From Bugula neritina (taxonomy: Eukaryota; Bryozoa; Gymnolaemata; Cheilostomatida; Bugulidae), in assembly GCA_964035545.1 (NCBI GenBank), contig OZ037772.1, forward strand, positions 11,101,818 to 11,165,817: a DNA stretch of 64,000 bases, written 5' to 3'. Positions 27,401 through 38,100 of the stretch are shown here, piece after piece. A program made the translations under genes and the position numbers. The notes under the pieces are model-generated. The model worked only from the letters and a program-made list of their open reading frames with translations, made no database searches and was not told the DNA's origin. Position 1 is the first letter of the stretch. Each line of letters begins with the position of its first letter.

Positions 27401-30304
27401 CCACAATATGTTATATTCTATTATATTATTTCATATCATATTATATTGTTCTATATTATATTATTAACTGTTCTATGTTATGCAATACTATATTATATTT
27501 CATTGTATTATATTATTACTACATTATAATTATTATATAATATTATTTATGATTAACATATTTGTAAACCTTCAAGCTGAAACTTTGTTTTGAAAGAAAT
27601 ATTGAGTAATTAAAAAGCATTTTTGAGTTTCATGAAAAACCTGTTTCAATAGACATTGCTTCATGTCAATAGATGCAGTTAAACGACTAATCTAAGTCAG
27701 CTGACAGCAAAAAAAACTCACACAAGTTTATAGTCGCTATCCCGGTGAGAAACCCCTGATGGAAAGGGTTTTTGTTAAATCGGGCTAAGGACTTATTTAA
27801 ATGAGGCACAGGAACAATTATGACTGGATGCTCTTCCTAACATCACCAATGGCCTTTGTCCGCCTCGAACCCATGACCTCATGCAGTATAACAAAGGGTG
27901 TTGGCTAGTTGCAGCACAAGAGGTGTGATGCTTGTTGTAGTGTTAACCTATGCAACAGTTTTATTTAGATCGCATCTGAGTTCTTGGAGAGGAAACAACT
28001 CTATCAATCATATTGTAATTGATTAGATATTAAATCAATTAAATCAATAGATAATCTGTTTCCATCATATGCACTGTGTGTATATATTATATTGTTTCAA
28101 AGCAAATATCATATAAGAACTATTGGCTATGGTAATATTATATAATTTATTTATTTATTATATATTATTTTATTACCTAAACTAGCTGTGCAATATGAAC
28201 ATTTTATAATATTATGTATGCTTTAAAATAATATATATTGTAATAATACATATTATATAATATGTTATATAATGTATTATATAATATATTATAAAATTTA
28301 TTATTATAATATATTATATAATATATTATATAATATATTATATAATATATTATATAATATATTATATAATATAATATATAATATATTACATAATATCCCA
28401 CTATCTTACAGGAAGAGCTGAGATCTGAGAAAGAAAGACGCAGACAGCGTCGCCTGTATATCGAGGGTCTCCAGGATCTCCCCAACATTGACATAAAATC
28501 TGATAAATCTAAGCAAGTAGCAGCCAAACCCTCTTCACAGAAAACGGTGAGTTGTGTTGAAGTGTAAAGTTTGTACCCTTTTCCACAATTTTTTCTATAA
28601 GCAGCGTCGAGTTGAAGGTGACTGAATACAGTAGCTTGGAGTTCTTGAGTTTAAAGTTGGGCATTAAGTTAAAACTTTGAGCCTCCAACTCTACACCCAA
28701 GAACCCAAACTACTGCACTTGGTCATCTCAACTTGGAGCTGCTTATGGAAATATTTCTTTTCCATGGCCCTATTTAGCTAAAAACACAACTTTAATAGCT
28801 TGTGGTTACACCTAACTTGCGGCTTAGATTTTCATTTCTATGACTCTATGACTTGGTGTTACTGCTGTTTAGGATGAAGAGCTCATTCTATCAACACCGG
28901 TTGGTAAGTCGAGAAATCCTGCTCGTGGTAAAAACAGTGCCTCAGCAAAAATCAACAAGTCAGTGAAAGCCAACACAGAGAACGAGGCAGAGGTAATGTA
29001 AATAATATCCTTTTAGAGTTAGTGTAAAATGTTTCACTTTATTAAGTGGTAGATTGTAGTGTTGAGTTTACCCAGTAGCCGCTGTGGTGTAATGGTAGCA
29101 TGCCTGCTTGCAAGCTTGAGATCTGCGGGTTTGAATCCCAATGGGGGCAAAAGTTTGATCAATTAGTAGACTGTGTTTTACAAACTACAATCTTTAAATA
29201 AATAATCAGACTGTTTCTACAGCCGGAAGTAGACTGCCCCATAACCCTTCCAAACAGCACAGTCTCGGAAGACGAACGAAAGAAAGTTCTGGCACAATAT
29301 TCAGGAGAGAGTGAAATAGACGGATACACTCAGAGAGGGTACCTCATGCTTAAACTTAAGAGAGAAGACGTTAGTATTCTCATTGTTAGCTAAAGCCTGA
29401 GATAACGGGGAGGCAATTTCAAATGTTGGTTAGAGTTTTGGTTATGGTTATGGGTTCATGAGATGTGCTCACCTTCAGCTTGAAGCTTCAACTAGCCTCT
29501 TTGCTTTCAGTACAACTGAGTAAATAACAGAAGACTCAGACTATGAAAGCTTTGCATTACCTAAATTGCCACAGTTTGTGTAATTCTTGTTTATCATTAC
29601 CAATGCTAACTACTCATGTCATCAATGTCAGCCATCATTTTGATTAATATGAATTAAGTATGTTGTTTTGCACATGTCCATAACAAGTAAGATTCTCATG
29701 GTCATGAATTATTACTGTAGGTAAGACAACTCCACATCTAACAATATATTCTGTTGTTTATTATACAGACAGTAGAAGGGATGTATAACACAGCAGATCA
29801 AGTTCTGGCTGCTCCAGTGACGGAGTTTAATGTGGAGGAAATTAGATCAGTTAGAGGTAGTCTATCAGTTTCAGATTACAGTTTTACTGCAGATCACAAT
29901 CTTTCTGCAAATTGCAATTTCACTGCAGATTATAGCTTCTCTGCAGATTACAGTCTCTCTGCAGATTACGGTTTCACTGCAGATTACAGTTTTACTGCAT
30001 AGTACAACTTGATATGTAATTTATAAAGTACCTTCATTTTACAATTTTCAACACGCTAACTTTGTTTATACTTTAGATGGTTTTAATTAGTAATGGCGCT
30101 TTATTAAGTTTGAAATTTTTAGATTGGTTTTCTTTATATTACGTAGTTAGTAATATTTGTTGTTTAGGATCTCCCCGCGCCTCAACAGCACGTCGTAGCA
30201 CAGTAAGACACGACTCCAGGAGACCGTCATCTAAGAGTAGGAAGAGTACGATGCAAAGAAGCACCCCGAGGAAAAGCAGTGCCAGGCGAGGTAGCGAATA
30301 CTAA
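18474..30304 (+). CDS. Charged, coiled-coil-like protein, 10 exons, unrecognised
   Basis: Exons: 18474-18510, 19145-19244, 22518-22629, 23061-23194, 27149-27287, 28412-28546, 28873-28992, 29223-29369, 29769-29856, 30168-30304. The chain closes in phase to 382 codons plus TAA, with AATAAA at 30365. The N-terminus is basic (MFEKMAKSRLKR). A segment RQNPGLYSYNAIDVFDDTLY lies near residues 28-45. Helical, charge-rich segments follow (EKRKKIIQSLLQKFDLEEC; REYMMSLQSKLMKEYD; EELRSEKERRRQRRLY). The C-terminus is Ser/Arg/Lys-rich (RKSTMQRSTPRKSSARRGSE). No catalytic motif or membrane segment is visible. I could not match it to a named family; a cytoskeletal or ciliary role is possible but unsupported. 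Exon 1 is short and the least certain. Introns 1 and 2 contain exons of an opposite-strand gene. Confidence 0.72.
18751..22085 (-). CDS. Multipass membrane protein, partial model, interleaved with the + gene
   Basis: Four likely exons on the minus strand: 21955-22085, 21677-21823, 20197-20258 and 18751-18879 (ending in TGA). Each hydrophobic exon has acceptable splice sites. They encode membrane-helix-like stretches LKCLTVICGASLLQYLLAML, LLNIIVGSIVAIFNYIFSFV and CLIWLMATLMGGVLIGY. A Cys-containing loop follows the second (GKECYYAVEHASMLNLCIP...GVIEC) and continues as DINCKVTAGLIGKIKEAMNY. This resembles a four-helix (tetraspan/MS4A-like) layout with the first helix still upstream. Phases do not fully close: the exon at 21677 ends in phase 2, while those at 20197 and 18751 begin in phase 0. 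At least one exon or junction is therefore missed, and the start is not found. Family assignment is tentative. Confidence 0.45.
19373..19565 (+). mobile_element. SINE family 1
   Basis: tRNA-like head with ggctagagcac and gtggttcgattcccagtaaa, then a diverged core (gatgttagtaaaggcattta, gtcataattac), then a tail (ccattagagatttttacggg). It lies in intron 2 of the coiled-coil gene. Confidence 0.75.
23655..23770 (-). mobile_element. Diverged SINE remnant
   Basis: The minus strand carries a tRNA-like head (gaggcagcagtggtctaatgg, then tcaaggatgc) and a core-like cataatcaattgtcg/tcctgacat complement. It is old or truncated. Confidence 0.45.
24225..24356. repeat. 25-bp tandem repeat, about 5 copies
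   Basis: Units contain cctagttacacaggtggaga followed by taaca; they lie in intron 4 of the coiled-coil gene. Confidence 0.85.
25470..25680. repeat. Imperfect 18-20 bp tandem repeat
   Basis: About ten units of ctatggtaacaagtagtaa type within intron 4 of the coiled-coil gene. Confidence 0.75.
26270..26396. repeat. About 51-bp tandem repeat, 2-3 copies
   Basis: Units carry cctagtgagaagtaggttta followed by tattactattactag and a caccagta variant. Confidence 0.8.
27710..27882 (-). mobile_element. SINE family 1
   Basis: Reverse-strand copy with tail (actcacacaagtttatag, cccctgatggaaagggtttt), core (gactggatgctcttcctaac) and the start of the head (cgaacccatgacctc). The 5' end of the head is incomplete. 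Confidence 0.8.
28215..28396. repeat. AT-only self-complementary repeat
   Basis: About ten units of tattatataatatat, each nearly palindromic, end 15 bp before the acceptor of the exon at 28412. Confidence 0.9.
29080..29200 (+). mobile_element. tRNA-like SINE, family 2
   Basis: A-box-like tggtgtaatggtagcatg and B-box-like gggtttgaatccc are spaced as in a tRNA, followed by caaaagtttgatc. It resembles the element at 38785. No good anticodon stem forms, so it is not called as a tRNA gene. Confidence 0.6.
29872..30001 (+). repeat. 18-bp repeat in the last intron of the coiled-coil gene
   Basis: About seven units of ctgcagattacagtttta type start about 15 bp after the donor at 29857. In the exon's own frame they read as ADYSFT-type hexapeptides up to a TAG at 30001-30003. 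They could therefore form an alternative C-terminus if the weak donor (GTAGTC) is skipped. Confidence 0.8.
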
Positions 30305-31420
30305 TTAGGCTCGAGTAGAAGAACACCAGATGAAAGAATTGCAGACAATAGCAAGCAATATACAAATAAAAAACATGACATACAAGAAAAAATCGCAACT
30401 GGAATTGTTGTTATGAAATATGCTTTTACAGTTATAATCATATCTATGAATAAAAGTTGTCTAAAATTTGTCATTTAAAAGTGAATAAATTTTCATTTGA
30501 CAGGCACTGTGGCTAACAGAACTTCAACCCATATTTATTGCTACTATATTTGTGTTATTAGCAGCTAAAGGGCTGTCCAAGTAACACTGTGTTATGTTAT
30601 CAATCAGTATTACAACCCGATCCATGTCTATAAATACATTCAGCATTAAACTTACGTTATTATGTTGAAATATTACACTATAGGTCAGCTTGATAATTGT
30701 AATAACAATACACATGAATGCTTTGACAAAGAATTTGTAAACATTAATTTACTTTATTTAAAATTGGCCGACATTTGTAAACATTCTATAGTGCAGGTGT
30801 GTGAACTTTACATGTAAAATGAGACCAGTTTTTTTATAATAAAAAAACATTAGATAGATCGAAGTGAAAGCGTTTAAATTTCTATGGAGGTAAATATGAC
30901 AGTTAATGAGTTAATATTATAACTGAAAAATCTGCATTACTTCGAGTGCATAACATTTCTTTATACCTTTAAATTCATTTATTTGACTTTACCAGTCAGA
31001 TTAGTCATACTATTTAGTATATTTTTGTTGTGCCTCTTATAGAAATTTATTAGTAAAAATAAATATTCAGATTATAAATTTACGATGGGATTTACATTGC
31101 AATGTAAATCCCATCGTAAATTTATAATCTGAATATTTATTTTTTCATTAAAATAGTCTAGCAACAGTAAGTAAACTATTTGAACTGGTGGGTCAAATTC
31201 AAGTTTAGCTAATACAGTAATAACTTATAATGCATACCTTGTAACACAAATACGGACAAATACCATAAATACTATGAAGTAACATAAATACTGCTAAGTA
31301 ACACACTGCAATAATGACAACCCGTTTAAAGTCGAAAAATACAAATCTCTGGTATTGGAAATTTTTGATAAATAGATCGTTGGTAAATAAACGTTAAATA
31401 ATAATAAGATGCTCACAATT
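30305..31420. other. Convergent intergenic region with poly(A) signals and a palindrome
   Basis: It holds the 3' UTR of the coiled-coil gene (AATAAA at 30365-30370 and another near 30450) and the 90-bp palindrome listed separately. No gene is seen. Confidence 0.6.
31055..31144. repeat. 90-bp perfect palindrome without spacer
   Basis: Two 45-base arms are exact reverse complements with their centre between 31099 and 31100 (ttacattgc/gcaatgtaa). The arms run out to aaaaataaat on the left and atttattttt on the right, and the next base pair does not match. It could form a hairpin or cruciform. Confidence 0.95.
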
Positions 31421-33668
31421 TTACAACAATTCTAAGTCTGTCACCATCTTTTGCCTTTTACCCTTTTCAAAAACATGTTTGTTTGTGTAAGTTGTCTTCC
31501 CTTGCCCCTGTGAGTCACCACCTAGCTCTTCCCACTCGCTGTCAAATGACATTGCCTTTTGACCTAACTTCTTATTGGTTGAGGTATTTGTGACTGAAGA
31601 CTTGTGTGGTGGGACAGTGTTGTTGCTACCAGAGTTCTGTGACATGGTAACTAACAAAGGCAGCTGTTTTATGATCTCCAAACTTTGAAGTTGAGCTTTT
31701 GTTTTTGGAGAAAAGTCTTCAAAAATCCTGTTTCTTGTCCTGCTAAAAAAGCAATATAATGTAAAATGGATAAAATTATCGTTCAGTTAGAAGAAACCTA
31801 CCGAGCCTTGTTTTTATATTTTATTTTTTCATTGTTATACCTTTCATTTGCTTAAGTTAGGGAAGCTCCATTCTAGCAAGCTGCTATATAATATTATAAT
31901 AAGTTAGGGCTTTTGTGAAATGAAATTGCATTATATTTTGTTAATATTTTTAAAAGCTGATTTACTTAAAGTATATTTTTACTCTATTGAAATTTTCTTC
32001 AAAGAACTGTAAAATGGTTATACTAAAAATGTCAGCACATCATTGCAAGAGTATGGGTCTGCTGTGATTAGGGCTATGACATCATGGCTTCTGGTAGAGA
32101 AGAAAGCTTTCTGATAGCTGTGAGCTGAATGCACATGGGAACAGCTGGAGTTCTTTGATTAAGTAAGTTGGGCTAACATTACAACTATTACTATAACAGT
32201 ACTTGTACTACCATGGCAAAAACACCCTCACAAGTGTTCAATAGTTATAATAATTACATAGAATTATATTGTATTTACATAATATATAATTATGAAAATT
32301 TCAATGATTATATATAATTATTAATATAATGTATAATATATCAATAACACAATATATAATCATTATATTCATTAATTATAAGTTGTTTCTGATTGCTTTT
32401 TTTTCAAAACTTCATTGCTAACAAAGCATTTAAAAACACCAAACAATTTAGTTTAACTCTGAACATAAGTTAGTAGGTATAGTTGCTGCATTAAAATATT
32501 ATTGATTATTTAATTGTTATATTTAGTTCTATTTTAAGCGTTTGGCATATATTATACTCTTACTTGATTATAGTTATTTATTACTTCAGGATTAAATTTC
32601 ATTGATTCACTAAACCAGTACAGCCCATTATGGTATCCTGCAAAGTGGTTTATCAGCTAAACTGTCACGATAATCGTTTGAGATTTGGACAGTGACCTTG
32701 ACATGGTTGTAGTATTGTGCACAGTGTTGTTTTGTGATTTTCCAGTAGCTATTATAGTATAGTAGATATCACGATAACTTGGAAGTTAAAACTCTGAGGT
32801 TTGATTCCCAGTGAGGGCAATTATTTTACACACAGTATATCTATACAGTGATTTTCCAAAATAGTGTAAACAAAGCTTTACTCGAATGTCTAATGTATAC
32901 AAAAAGATTGAAGTTGAAATTTATAGTTCTGCTCCATAATTGAAAAAAGTTGAAAAAATGTTTTGAATTTTTACCAAGGTTACCATGAAGTCATGCAATC
33001 ACTTCCTATAGGCTATTATAAATAGGTTTTGTACAAAAGTGGCACCTTTTTACAAATGCAGTTAAATTTAGTTGATCTCTTAAAAGTAAACCAATAGTAA
33101 AATACAACTGCTCTACTTTTCAATATGTTGCATTCTTTATTATTGTCAAATAGAGATGAGCTATTACTATATATGGTATGTGATATTAAAGCAAATAAGG
33201 CATATAAAACAGCTCTTTAAAGACTATCTTATCGAATCATATCTCATCTAACAATGAGCTCACAAAATGATTACAAGGTCACAAGTGCAAATTAGGGGAT
33301 AGACGGATTGCTCTTTAGTGTCCCATTGTAGCTTATAGTGTTACAAGTTTCTAAAAATGAACAGTTTTTTTGTGTTTTGATATCCAAGACTTAGTTTTGC
33401 ACAACATTTTATGTGCTCTAAAGTTTCACTATGTGTGTTTGCTAGTACATTCGTCTTTCTTCATTCTCAGTTGTTACCTAATTAGGATTAGGGAATATTT
33501 TATCACATTTAAACTTAAGTAAAACACATAAATTATGGAACAAATATGGTAAAAAATAATATTTAAATACATACCAGAATAGTGTTGATAGAATTGCTTA
33601 CTGGACAACAACTCTTCGTACTAATTGATTACTGGATTCAACGCTGCCGTTCTGAGTAATTATGGCAG
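31421..33668 (-). CDS. Unrecognised gene, last two exons only
   Basis: Exons 33602-33668 (acceptor TTTCAG, donor GTAAGC) and 31421-31739 (acceptor TAGCAG, ending in TAA) join in phase 2 to give 127 residues. The first exon enters in phase 1, so at least one upstream exon exists that I could not place. Visible segments are AIITQNGSVESSNQLVRRVV, FEDFSPKTKAQLQSLEIIKQ, a Ser/Asn/Thr-rich linker, then FDSEWEELGGDS and a basic KHVFEKGKRQKMV near the end. It has no membrane helix or known motif. The last acceptor is a TAGCAG tandem (NAGNAG), so two isoforms differing by one residue are possible. The protein family is unknown to me. Confidence 0.6.
32745..32880 (+). mobile_element. tRNA-like SINE, family 2, diverged
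   Basis: ctgaggtttgattcccagtg plus agggcaatt resembles the B-box region of the elements at 29080 and 38785. The A-box part is decayed. Confidence 0.45.
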
Positions 33669-35152
33669 CTGAAATACCTGACAATAACACAACAACTAAA
33701 ATCTCTTTCACACATCTCTGAGTGATGAAATTTTTTCCACAATAAAATCTATCAAAACTACACAAGGTCTATTATTAATTGTGGAAAATCAATAGTCCTC
33801 ATACAACTAGAGTATAAAGAAAGCATTCAATGAAAGAGATATATCTATTGCAATTATGATTGTAAAGAGCATTGATTTTTGATTAATTTCCCACTGATGA
33901 ATTTCTTGTCAAATTGCCTATAACTCTTTCTTCCAATTAATACTCAGTCTGCTAGTCTGTTTCACAATACAGTTGTCTGGTAGTTTAGTTTTAATAGCAA
34001 AAATAGAGTTGCAATAATACACTACAGTTTTCCTAATAGTCCAATAGCCGCTGGCAAAAAAAACTGACGTATGTAATTGGCCCATAAGGCAATTTCACAA
34101 TGTCTTAGATTTTTTTTAAAGTTGTATATCTTAGTCTTAGCTACAGCCAAATAAGTCACCCATTGAGAATTCTTTAGGTGTTGAAGACTAAAACCAATAG
34201 ATTCTTTCATGAAAATAACACTTCTCATCTACTGTGCTGCATCTATCACATTAGGTGGTTGAATTAGTCAATAACTGTAAATGGACGAAGGATTATTAAA
34301 AAAAGTAGACATTCATACATGTTTGAAATTTTGCAGTTTATATGTTGTGCAATAACTAAATATATATGGTCATATAATACTTAGATCGTGGTACATTTAA
34401 CTAAAATAATATCTCGGCTGAACACTAGATGGGAGTTGTCATCCCGATAATTTATATACCATAGCTAATTCAGTTGTTGCTAGTTACAAGCAGCTGGTTG
34501 CTAGCTCCTTGCTATATTATTCTGTCTTAAAATTCTGATATTTGCAATCCAGCACCATTAAATTTAGAAATTTCAAAGTGACTTCTTTTTAAAAAAACGT
34601 CGAAATTTATTCGAATGAGTTGTCTTTCCTTGATAAGTGCATGGGGTTGTATTTTCAACAGAACTATAGTAGCTATTCAACTAGTTCTGTTGCTGCAGAA
34701 ACTGAATGGAATTTATAATTTATCTAGTAATATAAAACCAACTCTTCCTAATTCACAGAACTGAAGCTAAATTACACCAAGGAGACTCAACTAAAGTGAT
34801 TACAATGGAACAGCTTTGCTATATTATGTACACAATTCTTTAATATTGTGACAAATGAATAACAAAGGGCTATTATAATGGTTTTCTTACCAAATTTTAA
34901 TATAAAATTAAGCGTTTTTAACAGATTACATTCCCTGTGTGTAACATAGAGTAAATCAAAATGAGTCGTTTTTAATAGCAGAAAAAACTGCTAAATTCAT
35001 AATTTAATATAAGAAAATACAATAAATATTATGAAATAAATTGGAGAAAATATTGATATACTATAGAGATACACAGGTCATGCGACTGCCAGTGAGAAAT
35101 GATTGTATAGGTCACATGACTAAAATGATCACATGACAATGAGGATCCCATT
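33669..35152. other. Region upstream of the unrecognised gene and downstream of ODAD3
   Basis: AT-rich DNA. It should contain the missing 5' exon(s) of the minus-strand gene and the ODAD3 3' UTR. A donor-like site on the minus strand at 34887-34892 (GTAAGA) could belong to a leader exon, but I cannot build a chain. Confidence 0.4.
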
Positions 35153-38100
35153 TTACTTCTTCTTTGCTTTACGTTTAGGAAGGCGTCTCTTGTTTTTACT
35201 GTCTATCAGCGACTGAGACTGTTTCTTGAGGTTGGCTCTAGTCATCAACTCTCCGTCATCATCTCCACTTTCATCTTCATCTACAAGGGATAGTACTGTC
35301 TATATACTAGGGCTAATATACAGTATCTACATCATGTCTATATAATAGGACGTATATTTATATGTCTTTACACAAAGCTGGGTGTATTATTTAAAAGCAA
35401 CTGTGACAGGTATTTGACTACCAAAACAACAATGTTGAGGGTATTACTACATATGTGTTCGCAGTGCACTGCTGTACAGTGGAGGATAGGGTGGAATAAG
35501 GGGTGGATAGGGAAGGGGTAGAGTTAGGGTGCTGCTAGCAGTAAGCCTACAACATGACTGACTCCGTCAGCTGAGACTAACTTACTAAATGTGATTCCAT
35601 ATATGTTGTAAACTACACAGTATAACAGTAAGCTTTAGTACCAAACATCAGCTGTGTTTGTGATACCAAATTACACTAATAACATTAAATAACAAATAAA
35701 TGTGTTGCTATTCTAAGTCTATATTAGTGAGATAGACCGAGTAACATACCGTCATACACATTATCTCTCTGGGTTTGAGGGAGCTTCACTCTGGTGTTGT
35801 ATTCTGGTAATTTGCCCTCCATCTGTGCATGATACTGTAACAGAAGGCAAGCACATATAGGAGTTGTTTCCACATTATACTATATTTTACATACAAATAG
35901 GAGTTGTTTCCACATTATACTATATTCGACATGTAAGTAGGTGTTGTTTCCACATTAGACAAATGGTTATCTGATTTTACTGCTACTGCAACTACCACTA
36001 TTACTAGTATTGCTAGTATTACTAGTAGTAGTACTACTACTGCTGCTAGTGGTAGTACGTACTACTGCTACTACTAGCAGTAATAGTAATACTACTAGTA
36101 TTACTAGTAATAGTACTACTACTAGCAGCAGTACCATTACTGCTAGCACTAGCAGTAGTAGTAGTACTACTGCTGGTACTACTACTACCATTACTACTAC
36201 TACTACTACTGCTACTGCTACTGCTACTGCTACTGCTACTGCTACTGCTACTGCTACTACTACTACTACTGCTAGTACCTCTTCTTCCTCCATTCTCTTG
36301 AGCAGATCTTCCACATCCTGTCCATCGAGCTCTTCAAGTAACTTCAGTAACTTTTCCTCAGATGTGCTTAGGAGGTCAAGGACATACTCATCAGATGATT
36401 TAGAGATCTGTGTGCCCGGAACATGACCTTTATTCTGAAAAATTTGCTTCACATTGTAAACTACTGCAGCAATACAGTGCAATACATTATATCAATACAT
36501 TATAGCAATATAATGCAATGCAGTACAGCAATACAGTGCATTACAGTATAGTCACACAGTGCATAACAGTATCGAAATACAGTGCAATACAATCCAGCAA
36601 TGCAATGCACTATTACACAATAACAAGTACATTACAGTACAACAATACAGTAAATTAATAGATGAGCATACCTTAAAACATTATAATACATTCCATCATT
36701 ATAACACTACATAAGTTTAAAAAATAAATTCTTTTCAAATTATATAATTATATTTGTCATGCAAAACACTCACAGCTTTCAAGTGGTTAAGTTTATCAGC
36801 TAAGTGCTCGACTCCTGACTTGACGTCAAACAGAATGTGACTCTGTCTGCTAAGTTTATCTGCAAGATCCTCCCGCTTGTTCACCTCCTTATCCAGATGG
36901 TTCTGGAAGTTCTCCAGCATTCTCTGTCCACTATGAAAAAGACCTTGACATTTCAACAGACATAATTTTTTTCAAATATGTAACTTCCTGTTTTTTTTAG
37001 AAATTTATATACATTTTATAAAAATTCCTTTCGAAAAGTTGAATCGTTACTCAAACTGATTGAATTGATAAGTATATTTAGTATTCACAACTTTTTTATT
37101 ATAAAAATGACAATGTACCAAACAACACCCTGAGAAAATTTTTCTAAAATTAGGCCTAAAATCTATACTGACATGAAAATTATTTATAAAAATAAGAAAT
37201 AATAACTCAAACCTTTTTGCTAGAATTAGCCCTAAAACTATGACATGAATATTGCCATAATATTCAGGGACAGAAAGATATTCCCCCTTACCTAGATAGT
37301 TTAGCCTCGCCGCTATATTTCATATCTTCGAAATCTGATTTCAGTTTCTCCTTGTCCTCAGTCAGCCTTTCAATCTGCTTTTCAGCTGCCAGCTGCAATT
37401 CCTCCAGGTGAGTAGTCGTCTCTCCTTGGTTCTCAAACCGCTCGACCACCTCCGCCGTATCGCTAACTCCAGTAGCTTCTTTAATGTATAGAAAAGCCTC
37501 TTCATATGTCAGGATTTTCTGCGCGTTTTCTTCGCTGCCGGCGTTGTTGGCTGCCTGAGCAGGCTGAGTCTCATCTTGTAGAATAGAACCGGCTCTGGCA
37601 GCCTGTAAGATGGTACACGCTGCCGTCAAATGCTTGAACATGCACTATTATAATAGGCACCCCTACACCACTGCATTTCCTTTCAGTTACAGAGATCTAG
37701 GTTTTGATTTAGAACAGGCTTAGAGATTTCGGTTAAGTGTTTAGGGTTTGGGATGTGATTATCTTCTTTAACAGCTGCCTAACTTTAAATGCAGTGAGAA
37801 CAAATTAAACTAGAAATACTAAAACTTTGCACTTTTTAGCTGCTATTACAACCACCACCACCACTACCACAACCACCACTACCACCAACACCACCGCCAC
37901 CACCACAACCACCACCACTACCACCAACACCACCGCCACCAACACCCCTACCACCAATACCACCACCACTACCATTACTCACTATTCTCTCAGATGTTAT
38001 TACTACCACTACCACCACCACCAACACTACCACCACCACTACCACCAACACCACCGCCACCACCACCACCACCATTACTCACTATTCTTCTTTCTATCTT

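Noticed and set aside
29090-29165. Functional tRNA gene
   Set aside because: A and B boxes are present, but the anticodon and acceptor stems do not pair; a similar copy at 38785 has a non-tRNA body, so it is a SINE.
35967-36482. 171-codon minus-strand frame with a Val/Ala-rich half
   Set aside because: Only the part 36279-36434 is an ODAD3 exon; the remainder is read-through into the trinucleotide tract.
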